The notes under the pieces were generated by a model. That model saw nothing but the letters and a program-made list of their open reading frames with translations, had not been told where the DNA came from and did not search any database. The translations under genes were made by a program, and so were the position numbers. 64,000 nt of DNA from Acidobacteriota bacterium (GTDB lineage Bacteria; Acidobacteriota; Terriglobia; Acidiferrales; UBA7541), in assembly GCA_003223295.1 (NCBI GenBank), contig QHYM01000099.1, forward strand, positions 1 to 64,000, read 5' to 3'. Below, one piece after another: positions 45,848-54,706 of this stretch (the stretch's first letter is position 1; each line of letters opens with the position of its first letter).

Positions 45848-46591
45848 TCAAACATGGAATAAGTGGTGCATTATCAATAAGCTAGCGACGCCCACAAACA
45901 CCAGCAGGGCCATTCGCCAGTTCGGTTCCCGGTTTACCTCAGGCAGCAGGTCTGTCGCTGCCACATAGACCGTCACCCCGCCCGACAACGGCAGCGCATA
46001 CTTCAGTTGCCCTTGCAGCGCGCTCGTCAGCGCCACGCCAAAAATCGTGGCTGCTCCTAATAACCCGGCTCCCAGAATGGCGTTGCGCTTGCCGCGCCCG
46101 CTCGCCAGCGCCACCGACGCAATCGTGAATCCTTCCGGCAGTTTGTGCAGGAATACCGCCACGAAGAGGACGACTCCCAGCCAGGTTGAAATCAAAAATC
46201 CTGCCGCAATCGCTACGCCGTCAAAAAAAGTGTGGATCGTCATGCCGAGCAGCACGGTTCTTCCCGCATGATGATGGCTGAATTCTTCGTGATGCGTCTC
46301 TTCCCCAAAATGAAAATGCGGTGCAATCGTGTGCTCGAACAGATGCACCAGGAAGAATCCAATCAGCACGAACACCAGCGCGCCTTCGCCAGAAAGCCGC
46401 ACCGACTCCGGGATCACCTCAATGAACGCTACCGCCAGCATGTATCCCGCGCCCAGCGCCAAAAAATATTGCAGATACTGCCTTGGCCATTCCTTTCGAA
46501 CGACGAAGTATCCGCCAAGCAAATTCCCCGCCGCCGCAACCAACCCGAGCAGCGCCGCCAACCCCGTCCGAAATGCCACGTCATGTCCCAT
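45848..46591 (-). CDS. ZIP-family metal transporter
   Basis: A 247-residue protein with about eight membrane segments. The variable loop between segments 3 and 4 is His-rich (residues 91-110: HFHF, THHEEFSHHH). Metal-site motifs are TIHTFFDGVAIAAGF and VFLHKLPEGFTIASV. ZIP proteins import zinc or other divalent metals. It is a single gene. The upstream gap holds an ACAGCTAACAGC repeat. Confidence 0.92.
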   Translation of the reverse strand: MGHDVAFRTGLAALLGLVAAAGNLLGGYFVVRKEWPRQYLQYFLALGAGYMLAVAFIEVIPESVRLSGEGALVFVLIGFFLVHLFEHTIAPHFHFGEETHHEEFSHHHAGRTVLLGMTIHTFFDGVAIAAGFLISTWLGVVLFVAVFLHKLPEGFTIASVALASGRGKRNAILGAGLLGAATIFGVALTSALQGQLKYALPLSGGVTVYVAATDLLPEVNREPNWRMALLVFVGVASLLIMHHLFHV

Positions 46592-46611
46592 GAAAGAAGT
46601 TCACAGCTGAC

Positions 46612-46628
46612 AGCTAACAGCCGACAGC
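46612..46628 (+). repeat. Left 17-bp inverted repeat bounding the four-helix-bundle unit
   Basis: agctaacagccgacagc at 46612-46628 is the exact reverse complement of 46922-46938. The left flank also holds a related cacagctgacagc. Confidence 0.85.
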
Positions 46629-46662
46629 AAGATAGACAAAGAATTGAAAAACCTGCATTGTG

Positions 46663-46884
46663 CTACGAACCTCGTGTAATCGTGGTTCGCAGGCCTGACA
46701 GCATCCGCAGAATCTCAGAGACTTCCTTCAAATAGCGGGAAGCAGCTGGAGAAAGCGCGGCACGGCGCAATTGTGACGTCAGCCCGAACAGCTCAGCGCG
46801 CGGAAATCCAACGCTTGCGCCGTAGATAGCAAGAACAGGCTGGTGACTTCGCTTCCACACGAGCAATTTAGTGAAGTGTTGCAT
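46663..46884 (-). pseudogene. Shortened four-helix-bundle (S23/IVP-type) protein
   Basis: A 73-residue frame. It opens like a typical four-helix-bundle protein (TIGR02436, related to the 23S rRNA intervening-sequence protein and to DGR accessory Avd): LLVWKRSHQPVLAIYGASVGFPRAELFGLTSQLRRAAL. It then jumps to the last helix, KEVSEILRMLSGL. The usual SIPSNIAEG segment and helices 2-3 are missing, about 45 residues, without breaking the frame. It is thus an in-frame deletion derivative, probably non-functional. A ggaggag SD remains upstream. It lies inside a pair of 17-bp inverted repeats. Confidence 0.72.
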
Positions 46885-46921
46885 GGTCTATGCGATCTCC
46901 TCCTTTGGCTGTTAGCTGTGA

Positions 46922-46938
46922 GCTGTCGGCTGTTAGCT
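46922..46938 (-). repeat. Right 17-bp inverted repeat bounding the four-helix-bundle unit
   Basis: gctgtcggctgttagct at 46922-46938, the exact complement of 46612-46628. A second related unit (ggctgttagctgtgagct) lies just inside it. The right end is only 3 nt from the ychF stop. Confidence 0.85.
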
Positions 46939-46941
46939 TCC

Positions 46942-48012
46942 TCAGCCACTGTGGCGGAACAAAATCACATCGCCTTCCTGCACCACGTATTCTTTCCCCT
47001 CTAGCCGCACCTGCGCCTTTTCCTTCGCTGCCGCAATGCTCCCAGCCTCCAGTAAATCGCTCCAGCGCACCACTTCCGCGCGAATAAATCCCTTTTCGAT
47101 GTCGCTATGAATCGCTCCCGCCGCTTTCACCGCCGGCGCGCCCTTGCGAATCGTCCACGCGCGCACTTCCGGCTCTCCTGCCGTGAAAAACTGAATCAAT
47201 CCCAACAAGTCATACGTCGCGCGAATCAGCCGGTTCAGCCCCGGTTCCTTCAATCCATACGACGCCAGCAGCTCCGCCGCTTCTTGCTCCTGCATCTCCG
47301 CCAACTCCGCTTCCAGCCGCCCGCAGATCGCCACCAGCGCCACATTCGGCCGTCCCTGCAAAGCGCCCAACTTGTGCCGTTCTACGGCCGTGTCCAACTT
47401 GTCTGCTTCTTCGTCGCCCAGGTTCAGCACATACAGCACCGGCCGCGCCGACAAAAACAAAAACCCCCCAATGGATTTGCGCTCCTCCGGCGTCAATTCC
47501 AGTTCGCGCAGCGGTTTCTCCGCTTCCAGTTGCGCTTTGCATTTCTCCAGCGCGGTTTTCTCGATCTCCAGCACGGGATCACGCTTCTTTTTCAAATCTT
47601 TCTCCACGCGTTCCAGCCGCCGCGTAATCTGATCGTGGTCGGAAAGCATTAGCTCCAGATCGAGGTTCGTCGCGTCCCGCAGCGGATCGATGCTCCCCTC
47701 GGAATGCGGCACGCTTGGATCCTCGAACACGCGAATCACGTGGGCGATTAAGTCCACTTCGCGCAACTGCGCCAGCGCCTCGCGCATGCGCTCCTTCTGC
47801 ATGCCGCCCAGGTCCACATAATTCACCGTCGCGTACGTGATTTTCTTCGGATTGTAGAGCTTCGCCAGTTCCTGCAACCGCGGCTCCGGCACTTTCGCTA
47901 CACCCACGTGCGTCGCCGACGCCGCGCCTTTCCCCTCGACGTGCGCCTTCGTCAAGATCCGGAACAGCGTCGTCTTCCCGACCTGTGGTAATCCGATGAT
48001 TCCTGCCTGCAC
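46942..48012 (-). CDS. ychF: Ribosome-binding ATPase YchF
   Basis: A 356-residue Obg-related P-loop protein that prefers ATP. The P-loop is GLPQVGKTTLFRIL (residues 7-20). The G4 region reads NLGDEEAD rather than NKxD, the YchF hallmark. A coiled-coil arm (about 125-175) and a C-terminal TGS domain (FFTAGEPEVRAWTIRKGAPAVKAAG...) are present. It binds ribosomes and affects translation and oxidative stress response. It has no operon partner here. Confidence 0.97.
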   Translation of the reverse strand: MQAGIIGLPQVGKTTLFRILTKAHVEGKGAASATHVGVAKVPEPRLQELAKLYNPKKITYATVNYVDLGGMQKERMREALAQLREVDLIAHVIRVFEDPSVPHSEGSIDPLRDATNLDLELMLSDHDQITRRLERVEKDLKKKRDPVLEIEKTALEKCKAQLEAEKPLRELELTPEERKSIGGFLFLSARPVLYVLNLGDEEADKLDTAVERHKLGALQGRPNVALVAICGRLEAELAEMQEQEAAELLASYGLKEPGLNRLIRATYDLLGLIQFFTAGEPEVRAWTIRKGAPAVKAAGAIHSDIEKGFIRAEVVRWSDLLEAGSIAAAKEKAQVRLEGKEYVVQEGDVILFRHSG

Positions 48013-48112
48013 GCGCGCCCCTTCACTCCGCTAATTTTCCGCCTGCACAAATCCCTCATCCTAACACACGCATCTCCCAACCTGCCGCTAGCCGATTCCT
48101 GGGGAGGTTCGC

Positions 48113-48532
48113 CTATCTGCTGAAAAGGTTTGCAACCAGCGGGTGCAGCACGGCGAAAGCAATAGTTCCGAGGATACAAACTACTGCACGTACTGCACAT
48201 TGAGTGATGTAAAGACCAGAAAATCGCGATTCAAATCCTGCAGTTAAGAGAGTTGCGTCTCCCTGCTGAAGCTTGTCTCGGCGTGACTTGCTCGGCAGGA
48301 ACAGTGTAAGCGCCAGAACCTCCAATATTAAAGCCGCAATGCCCCAATTTCGAGACTGGTCTTGCGTTTCGCTCATCAGGGTGGCATGGTCAGCCAGCCC
48401 AATCCACTTGCTGGCTGTCAGGCCAAGAAAGAACGACTTATCAAGCGCGTAAGCAACGGCAGCCATCGTCAGGACCGCCAGTACAAATCGTGGGCGTCCT
48501 CGCACCCAGGCAGCCACGGAACTGTCTTCCAT
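48113..48532 (-). CDS. Hypothetical membrane protein
   Basis: A 139-residue protein with three likely membrane segments: FVLAVLTMAAVAYAL, NWGIAALILEVLALTLFLP and the C-terminal VRAVVCILGTIAFAVLHPLVA. The loop between the first two contains acidic and polar residues (ADHATLMSETQDQSRN). I recognise no family. It is a lone gene about 100 nt from ychF, and its reading frame is the best on either strand. Confidence 0.6.
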   Translation of the reverse strand: MEDSSVAAWVRGRPRFVLAVLTMAAVAYALDKSFFLGLTASKWIGLADHATLMSETQDQSRNWGIAALILEVLALTLFLPSKSRRDKLQQGDATLLTAGFESRFSGLYITQCAVRAVVCILGTIAFAVLHPLVANLFSR

Positions 48533-48741
48533 CGCGTAGTCCTCTTGGTCGCAAGTTTACCGAAAAAACCGAGGAGGCGAAACGGCCCGACAACATAGCT
48601 GACCATGGTTGGTGACGGTCGCCCGATTTGAGAGTCACCTCCAGTTGTAAATTGCCAAAGCGAAACTGTTTCGATCCTCATCTCGTGAAACCTTGCATGG
48701 TTTCGGGCCGTCTTAACGCCTATGCTTGCCCTTTGCCGCCA

Positions 48742-49341
48742 ATGAGCGTGAGCGTCCTCGACCTTTCCGCTTATGTCGGCCTCGTTGCGGTCGGCGCGGT
48801 TACCCTGAACCTCCTCCTCGGAATGCTCATGGCTTTCCGCTACAGCCCCCACCGCTCTTGGCCGCATCGCAGATTCAACTATTTCCGCCTGCACAACTGG
48901 TCCGGCTATATCGCCCTGTCTCTGGCGCTCCTGCACCCGGCCATTCTGCTTCTGAACAAAGACCCGCGCTTTCGCCTGATGGATCTCGTCTATCCCATCT
49001 ATTCCCCCAGCCAGCCGCTCGAAAACACCATCGGCGCCGTCGCTCTCTACCTCCTCGCCTTCGTGGTCGTTACTTCTTATCTGCGTCTTCGGCTGGGCCG
49101 CTACCTGTGGAAGTCTTTCCACTTCAGCATCTATTTCGCTGCCGCCGCTCTTTTCTTTCACAGCCTCTTCACCGACGCAGGCTTGAAAAACGACGCGGTG
49201 GACTGGTTCGATGGCGGCAAGCTGTTCGTCGAGTTCTGCCTAGTCCTGATCGTCGTAATCAGCCTCCTCCGCTGGCGCTACTCGCGCAAGAAGGCCCTCC
49301 GCCTCCGTCAGGTTTCCCGGCAGGCCGCCACTTCTCTCTAA
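48742..49341 (+). CDS. Ferric reductase-like di-haem membrane protein
   Basis: A 199-residue protein from MSVSVLDLSAYVGL (ATG 48742). About five membrane segments. Two His pairs, H51/H65 (RLHNWSGY...LLHP) and H127/H140 (SFHFSIY...LFFHS), are spaced 14 and 13 residues apart and could bind two b haems across the membrane, as in ferric reductase and YedZ-like domains. There is no flavin or NADPH domain, so it must take electrons from a partner. It is a single gene. The frame extends upstream, but the extra residues look non-coding. Confidence 0.77.
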   Translation: MSVSVLDLSAYVGLVAVGAVTLNLLLGMLMAFRYSPHRSWPHRRFNYFRLHNWSGYIALSLALLHPAILLLNKDPRFRLMDLVYPIYSPSQPLENTIGAVALYLLAFVVVTSYLRLRLGRYLWKSFHFSIYFAAAALFFHSLFTDAGLKNDAVDWFDGGKLFVEFCLVLIVVISLLRWRYSRKKALRLRQVSRQAATSL

Positions 49342-49413
49342 CATGCTTCATGACTTGCCTCCCGGCGCGAACTTGCTAATCTATTTGCCCCGTCTCCAGA
49401 ATGGAGCTTCCCC

Positions 49414-50133
49414 GTGCCTACGGAATACGAACTTCCGCCGTTTGATTTGCGCCTCGCCATGGACACCCTGGCAGTGAAGGACCCGCTCCTTGCCCCGCTG
49501 ATTAAAGAAACGCAGGAATTCCGCGTCGAAAAGGGCCCTGCCAACGGCCCTTATGAGGTCCTTGTCGAAGCCATAACGCATCAATCCATTTCCGGCAAAG
49601 CTGCCGCCACGATTTTCGGCCGCGTGAAAGCGCTGGGGTCCAATGGGCGCATCCCCACGCCGGAGGAGATGCTCAAGCTACGCAAGCCGGCGCTACGCAA
49701 AGCCGGATTGTCCGGCGCAAAGATCCTTGCGATGAAAGACTTGGCAAAAAAGACCATCGAGGGCGTCGTCCCCACACTCGAACAAGCGAATCAGCTATCC
49801 GATGAGGAACTCGTGAAACGCCTCGTCTCCGTGCGCGGCATCGGTGCCTGGACGGTCGAAATGTTTTTGATCTTCCGCCTTGGCCGCCCCGACGTTCTTC
49901 CCATCCACGACCTCGGGGTCCGTAAAGGCTGGGCCATTACCTACGGCAAGAAGCACATGCCCAACCCCAAGGAACTACTGAAGTTTGGCGAACGCTGGCG
50001 CCCCTACCGCACCGTCGCCAGTTGGTACATGTGGCGCGCCTGCCAACGCGCCGGCCATGCCGCCCTGCGCAAAATCCGCCCTGCCAAAGTCCGCAAGCGG
50101 CCGCCAGCCGACGCCCACCGCAAGGGCAAGTAA
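49414..50133 (+). CDS. DNA-3-methyladenine glycosylase II (AlkA-type HhH-GPD)
   Basis: A 239-residue base-excision repair enzyme. The helix-hairpin-helix is VSVRGIGAWTVEMFLIF and the catalytic Asp follows in PIHDLGVRKG. The N-terminal ITHQSISGKAAATIFGRV is typical of the compact AlkA group lacking the AlkA N-domain. The C-terminus is basic. GTG start at 49414 with a ggag SD 7 nt upstream. It removes alkylated purines from DNA. Confidence 0.9.
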   Translation: MPTEYELPPFDLRLAMDTLAVKDPLLAPLIKETQEFRVEKGPANGPYEVLVEAITHQSISGKAAATIFGRVKALGSNGRIPTPEEMLKLRKPALRKAGLSGAKILAMKDLAKKTIEGVVPTLEQANQLSDEELVKRLVSVRGIGAWTVEMFLIFRLGRPDVLPIHDLGVRKGWAITYGKKHMPNPKELLKFGERWRPYRTVASWYMWRACQRAGHAALRKIRPAKVRKRPPADAHRKGK

Positions 50134-50407
50134 TGCGTAGAGGTAGGATCCGCCTCGTGCAGTGAGGCGTCCTTTTCTCCTTGACCGTCCCTATCCTGAT
50201 CATTAGCTTTAGGTAAACGTCACTTCGCTGCTGTCACAGGTAATTTGCACAGTTTTGGTGCAATCCTAAACCATTTAGAATGAACACTTGCGAGACATCC
50301 CATGGAACTTTTCGTTCTATAAGGACGTATGTAAATAGTAAGCTCTTTAGAATCAACACTTACAAAAAAACAGGGGGGAGGGCCCTCTCCGAACAGGAGA
50401 AGACAGC
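50134..50407. other. AT-rich intergenic region with direct repeats and homopolymer runs
   Basis: No gene is evident. An 18-nt word, tttagaatSaacacttRc, occurs at 50274-50291 and 50346-50363, 72 nt apart, differing at two positions. ttgcac (50235-50240) and gtgcaa (50248-50253) form a small hairpin. A run of seven A is followed closely by six G (50364-50378). The base composition is clearly lower in GC than its neighbours. Confidence 0.55.
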
Positions 50408-50887
50408 TCAGGTCCACGTAGTTAACTCTCGCGCCATCAGATACATAGCCGCGATTCCGGCCAGCAACACGCCGCTCTCGAGCGAAACCGAAATTCGATG
50501 CAGCCGGCTGAACTCCGCGAGCATCGGACTATCCGCCGCCGTCTCCTGAATCGACCCCATTTGCACACGCAGCGCCGCCATCTTCGCGCTGACGGTGTAT
50601 TGCGAGATCGCCGTCAGCACAGCCATCAGCACCACGCACAGCGCCGCCGGACTGGCCAGGCTCGCGAACGCCTTCGTGCGCATCACCCGCGCTAACAAGA
50701 AGACGCAGCCGCAAATGATTCCTCCGATGTGCATAGCGCTAAGCGAATATCCGACAATTGCTCCCGCTTGGTCGCGGCTCCCCAGGATCCGGAACGCCCC
50801 CGGCGCCACGACAAAGCTCAGGAAGACGTCGCTCCCGAGCCAGACGCTCAAACCTAGAAACTCGATGGTACGAAGCAAGGTTGACAT
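50408..50887 (-). CDS. DUF4149-type membrane protein
   Basis: A 159-residue protein with four membrane segments: FLGLSVWLGSDVFLSFVVAP, MHIGGIICGCVFLLARV, ALCVVLMAVLTAISQYTV and SGVLLAGIAAMYLMA. The ordered segments with an amphipathic loop (KMAALRVQMGSI) match the DUF4149/TMEM205-like family, whose role is unknown. Its start is 43 nt from the tRNA-Val 3' end on the same strand, so it might be transcribed behind the tRNA. Confidence 0.75.
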   Translation of the reverse strand: MSTLLRTIEFLGLSVWLGSDVFLSFVVAPGAFRILGSRDQAGAIVGYSLSAMHIGGIICGCVFLLARVMRTKAFASLASPAALCVVLMAVLTAISQYTVSAKMAALRVQMGSIQETAADSPMLAEFSRLHRISVSLESGVLLAGIAAMYLMARELTTWT

Positions 50888-50929
50888 GCGGAGATTTTAG
50901 CTAGAATGGTTGTGGCGCGAAACTAAAGA

Positions 50930-51006
50930 TGGTGGGCGACAAAGGACTTGAACCTTTGACCTCTCCCGTGTGAGGGGAGCGCTCTAACCAACTGAGCTAG
51001 TCGCCC
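50930..51006 (-). tRNA. tRNA-Val (anticodon CAC)
   Basis: A full cloverleaf on the minus strand. Acceptor GGGCGAC pairs with GTCGCCC. The D arm is GCTC-AGTTGGTTA-GAGC. The anticodon arm CTCCC-CTCACAC-GGGAG gives CAC, reading GUG. The T arm is AAAGG-TTCAAGT-CCTTT. Discriminator A and an encoded CCA (50932-50930) follow. Confidence 0.97.
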
Positions 51007-51075
51007 AATTGCAAGGAACCGCGACGCCGCGAAGCGTCATCTATTTGTAGCAGGAAGGGCCCGGGTTTTCAATAC

Positions 51076-52023
51076 ATGCCGACTGCCACCTCTCAAGTCG
51101 TCTCGCAGCTGCAGCGCTCCATCGCGCGCGCCATCTTTGGCAAGGAAGACGCCATCCAGCTCGCGCTGATCACCCTTCTCGCGCGCGGCCACTTGCTCAT
51201 CGAGGACGTTCCCGGGGTGGGCAAAACCACTCTGGCGCAAGCGCTCGCGAAATCTTTTCATTGCAGCTTCCAGCGCATTCAATTCACTTCCGATTTGCTT
51301 CCCAGTGATGTTCTCGGCGTCAGCGTCTACAATCTGGAGAATCACGAATTTGAATTTCGCCCCGGCCCGATTTTCGCCAACGTGGTGCTCGCCGACGAAA
51401 TCAACCGCACCACGCCGCGAACGCAATCCGCGCTACTTGAAGCAATGAACGAAGCACAGGTCAGTATGGACGGCAAGACGCAGCCGCTTCCGCAACCGTT
51501 TCTCGTTGTGGCCACGCAAAACCCCGTCGAGCATCATGGCACTTATCCCCTGCCCGAATCGCAGCTCGATCGCTTTCTGATGCGCATCAAGATGGGTTAC
51601 CCGTCGCACGAAACTGAGCGGGAAATCCTGCGCAAACGCATTGGCGACGATCCGCTGCATTCGCTCGAGCCCGTCGCGGATTTGAGCGAAGTGCTGGCCA
51701 TGCAGGAGGCTGTCAACCACATTAAAGTGGACTCCAGCTTGCACGACTATGCCCTTGAAATTGTCAATCGCACGCGCAAGACGGAGCAGCTCGCTCTCGG
51801 GGTGAGCCCTCGCGGCACCCTCATGCTGCAGCGCGCCGCACAGGCTCGCGCGTTCCTCGATGGCCGCGACTTTTGCATGCCCGACGACTTTAAGCAGCTC
51901 GCTGTCCCCGTTTTCGCGCATCGCGTCGTGGCCAGCTCGCGTCACGCCTCGTTGCAGAAGAAATCGGAGACTACCGAATCCGTCCTGCGCGAAATTGTCG
52001 AGTCCGTTTCCGTGCCGTTGTGA
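51076..52023 (+). CDS. MoxR-family AAA+ ATPase
   Basis: A 315-residue AAA+ protein. Walker A is GVGKTTLAQAL (near residue 45), Walker B VVLADEINR, followed by TPRTQSALLEAMNEAQVS and the sensor TQNPVEHHGTYPLPESQLDRF. MoxR proteins act as chaperone-like ATPases for partner proteins with von Willebrand or DUF58 domains. It heads a run with DUF58 and transglutaminase genes, a recurrent set tied to envelope or stress functions. Confidence 0.95.
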   Translation: MPTATSQVVSQLQRSIARAIFGKEDAIQLALITLLARGHLLIEDVPGVGKTTLAQALAKSFHCSFQRIQFTSDLLPSDVLGVSVYNLENHEFEFRPGPIFANVVLADEINRTTPRTQSALLEAMNEAQVSMDGKTQPLPQPFLVVATQNPVEHHGTYPLPESQLDRFLMRIKMGYPSHETEREILRKRIGDDPLHSLEPVADLSEVLAMQEAVNHIKVDSSLHDYALEIVNRTRKTEQLALGVSPRGTLMLQRAAQARAFLDGRDFCMPDDFKQLAVPVFAHRVVASSRHASLQKKSETTESVLREIVESVSVPL

Positions 52024-52093
52024 CGTTGGGGCAAGATGCTTCCGCATTTATTTGGAACTGAGAATCTGCGACTGAAAACTTAGATCTAGAGTC

Positions 52094-53446
52094 ATGGCCG
52101 CCCTTCGCTCCACTCTCGCGCACCTTCTGGCCAAGGCCGACCGCCCCGGTGTCCGCGCGTTTTTTCTCTCCATGGCCGCGCTTTCCGGCGCCCTTCTTCT
52201 AGCGCTTTATTCCAGCGCCGCCGCGGAGCTCGGCCAGCTTGTTCTCGCCAGCACTTCCGCGCTCGCGGCCCTAGCCATCGCAGGATGGGTTGCGGTTACG
52301 CTGGTGCCCGCTCTGGCTCGGCGCACGCCGCTACGGTGGATCGGCTTCAGGATCGAATACCGAGTTTCCCGCGAAGGCTGGATCTATCTCGGAGGCCTCT
52401 TGCTGGTGGCGCTTGCCGCGCTGAACACCGGTAATAATCTTCTTTTCCTGATTCTCGCGAGCCTCATCGCCCTCATTCTGATGTCCGGAATTCTCTCTTC
52501 CATCAGCCTCTCCGGCATCGAAATGCGCCTCACTTTGCCCGAGCATATCTTCGCCGGGCAGCCGGTCCGCGCTCAGGTGGAACTCGAAAATCAAAAGCTC
52601 ACGCTGCCTTCGTTCTCGCTCCGTGTCGAGGCCGTCCAGGAAAAAGGCGCGCCTGCCTCGGCAATTCTCGAGAAGCCGGTGTACTTTCCCTATCTACCCA
52701 GGCAGGACCGCCTCCAGCAAATCGTTCCCATAACTTTCCAGCGGCGCGGCGTTTATCGCCAGGATGCTTTCCGCATCGTCACGCGCTTTCCTTTTGGCTT
52801 TTTGCAGAAGGCGCGGCGACTGAACTTGAAAACGGAGGCGTTGGTCTATCCTTCGGTGGACCCCACGACGGAATACAGGGACGTCTTGCCCGTTCTTCAG
52901 GGGGCGCTCGAAAGCGTCACCAAGGGGCGGGGCCAGGATCTGTATGGAGTGCGCGACTACGTCCGTACCGACAGTGCGAGGCTGGTGCATTGGAAAGCGA
53001 CGGCACGTTCTGGCTCGCTGATGGTCCGGGAATTCACGCGCGAAGAGGACTCGCGCGTCTTGCTGGTGCTTGATCCGCATTCCGCGGCAGCGCAAAAACC
53101 CGCAAGCAACGGACAAACTTCAGCGATCGACGAGCGCTTTGAGCGAGCCGTAGCGCTGTGCGCGAATATCGCCTGGCACTTTTATCAAGCCAATGCGATG
53201 CTGGCGTTCCGCAGCGTTGACTTCGATACGCCGCTGGCTCCCGGCGAGAAACACATTTTCGAAATCCTTCGTCACCTTGCCGTCGTGCAGCCGCTTCCGC
53301 TCGATCCCGAGCAAAAACTCATCGGTGAACTCGCATCTTCACCGGAACTCTTCAAAATCATCGTCACCAGCCAGCCTCGCGGCTTCTTTCCTCATGCAGT
53401 GTGGAGTTCTTCCTTCATCGTCTTCCTCGACGAAGAAGCGCAATAG
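52094..53446 (+). CDS. DUF58 domain protein
   Basis: A 450-residue protein. Four hydrophobic segments in the first 140 residues (ALSGALLLALYS, ALAIAGWVAVTLVPAL, IYLGGLLLVALAAL, LLFLILASLIALIL) anchor it. An immunoglobulin-like stretch follows. The DUF58 core is at about 270-310: KGRGQDLYGVRDYVRTDSARLVHWKATARSGSLMVREFTREED. It is the expected partner of the preceding MoxR ATPase. The gap between them is 70 nt and holds a degenerate aactgag/actgaaaac word. Confidence 0.92.
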   Translation: MAALRSTLAHLLAKADRPGVRAFFLSMAALSGALLLALYSSAAAELGQLVLASTSALAALAIAGWVAVTLVPALARRTPLRWIGFRIEYRVSREGWIYLGGLLLVALAALNTGNNLLFLILASLIALILMSGILSSISLSGIEMRLTLPEHIFAGQPVRAQVELENQKLTLPSFSLRVEAVQEKGAPASAILEKPVYFPYLPRQDRLQQIVPITFQRRGVYRQDAFRIVTRFPFGFLQKARRLNLKTEALVYPSVDPTTEYRDVLPVLQGALESVTKGRGQDLYGVRDYVRTDSARLVHWKATARSGSLMVREFTREEDSRVLLVLDPHSAAAQKPASNGQTSAIDERFERAVALCANIAWHFYQANAMLAFRSVDFDTPLAPGEKHIFEILRHLAVVQPLPLDPEQKLIGELASSPELFKIIVTSQPRGFFPHAVWSSSFIVFLDEEAQ

Positions 53447-53504
53447 GAGTCGAGAAGATATTCGCTCGCATCCCTGGCCACTTGTGCGAGAATCCCGACG
53501 CGCC

Positions 53505-54629
53505 ATGCTCAAGGGACAAGAACTCACCCCATTTCGTAAACAACTGCTCGCGTGGTTCCGCCAATTCCAGCGTGACTTGCCATGGCGACGCACGCGCGAT
53601 CCGTATCGCGTCTGGCTCTCCGAAATCATGCTGCAGCAAACGCGAGTTGCGGTGGTGATTCCCTACTACGAACGCTTTCTTGAACGCTTCCCAACTGTTC
53701 ATGCGCTTGCCGCTGCGTCGGAGAAAGAAGTGCTGCGGCTATGGTCTGGGCTTGGCTACTACAGCCGCGCGCGCTACCTGCAAAAGGCGGCGCAGCAGAT
53801 TGTCGCCCAGCATGGAGGAGAATTTCCTTCGCGCCTTGAAGACGTGCGCGCACTGCCGGGAATTGGGGCTTACACCGCCGCCGCCATCTTAAGCATCGCG
53901 TTCGAAGAAAAACACGCCGTGCTGGACGGCAACGTCGCGCGCGTCCTTGCACGATTGGGAACGACTCGCGGCGATTTGCGTTCCTCAGGGCGCTGGCAAG
54001 AGTTGCAGGAATGCGCGGACGCCTATCTCGATACGAAATCGCCGGGCGAGTGGAATCAAGCGATGATGGAACTGGGCGCGACGGTCTGCACACCAAAATC
54101 GCCACAATGCCTTCTCTGCCCGGTGGCGCAATTCTGCGAAGGACGTAAACTGGGGATTGCGGAACTCTTGCCTGAAAAACGCAAGAAGCGCGCAACCGTG
54201 GAAATCCATCTGGCCGCCGCGGTCTTTGCTGATGAAGACGGTCGCACGCTGTTGCTTCCTCCACCCGAGGAGCGAAACACGGAACCACTTGTGGATTACG
54301 TGCCGACGCTTGCATCCAACCTGTGGCATTTTCCGACGATCCCTGTTGCCGGTGATGCCGTCGCAAAATTGCGTACGCATCTCCGGCGTCTGCAGGTTCA
54401 AAACCAAAATGGCAACCTGAATTTCATTGCGGCAGACAAAGTTCGCCACACGGTAACGCACCGCGCCATCACGGTGGAACCATTTCGCATCAGTGTCAAA
54501 AAGCTTCCTCGCATCAAGGGCGCCGAACGCGTTCCACTGAGCGAAATCACAGTTCTTCCCGTTTCCAACCTCACGCGAAAAGTCGCTCGCGCAGCGCTCT
54601 CGGCCTCTTCCAGCGCGAAGAATCGCTAG
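53505..54629 (+). CDS. mutY: A/G-specific adenine glycosylase MutY
   Basis: A 374-residue base-excision enzyme removing A opposite 8-oxoG. The catalytic Glu is E40 (LSEIMLQQTRVAVVIPYYERF). The HhH loop is LPGIGAYTAAAIL with catalytic Asp in VLDGNVARVLARL. The 4Fe-4S ligands are C-x6-C-x2-C-x5-C (CTPKSPQCLLCPVAQFC). The C-terminal NUDIX-like domain recognises 8-oxoG. The ATG at 53505 has no SD; the frame is open further back but overlaps the DUF58 gene. It sits within the MoxR/DUF58/transglutaminase run. Confidence 0.95.
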   Translation: MLKGQELTPFRKQLLAWFRQFQRDLPWRRTRDPYRVWLSEIMLQQTRVAVVIPYYERFLERFPTVHALAAASEKEVLRLWSGLGYYSRARYLQKAAQQIVAQHGGEFPSRLEDVRALPGIGAYTAAAILSIAFEEKHAVLDGNVARVLARLGTTRGDLRSSGRWQELQECADAYLDTKSPGEWNQAMMELGATVCTPKSPQCLLCPVAQFCEGRKLGIAELLPEKRKKRATVEIHLAAAVFADEDGRTLLLPPPEERNTEPLVDYVPTLASNLWHFPTIPVAGDAVAKLRTHLRRLQVQNQNGNLNFIAADKVRHTVTHRAITVEPFRISVKKLPRIKGAERVPLSEITVLPVSNLTRKVARAALSASSSAKNR

Positions 54630-54706
54630 AGCGTTATCCTTTCGCTGTCGTCCCAAGTACCGCCAAGCGTGGCGGCACTCGCAGATGCTAGGATAGAAAA
54701 TCTGCT

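Noticed and set aside
50280-50549. An 89-residue plus-strand frame reaching into the DUF4149 gene
   Set aside because: The first part lies in an AT-rich repeat region and the second is antisense to a clear membrane protein; no SD or family is seen.
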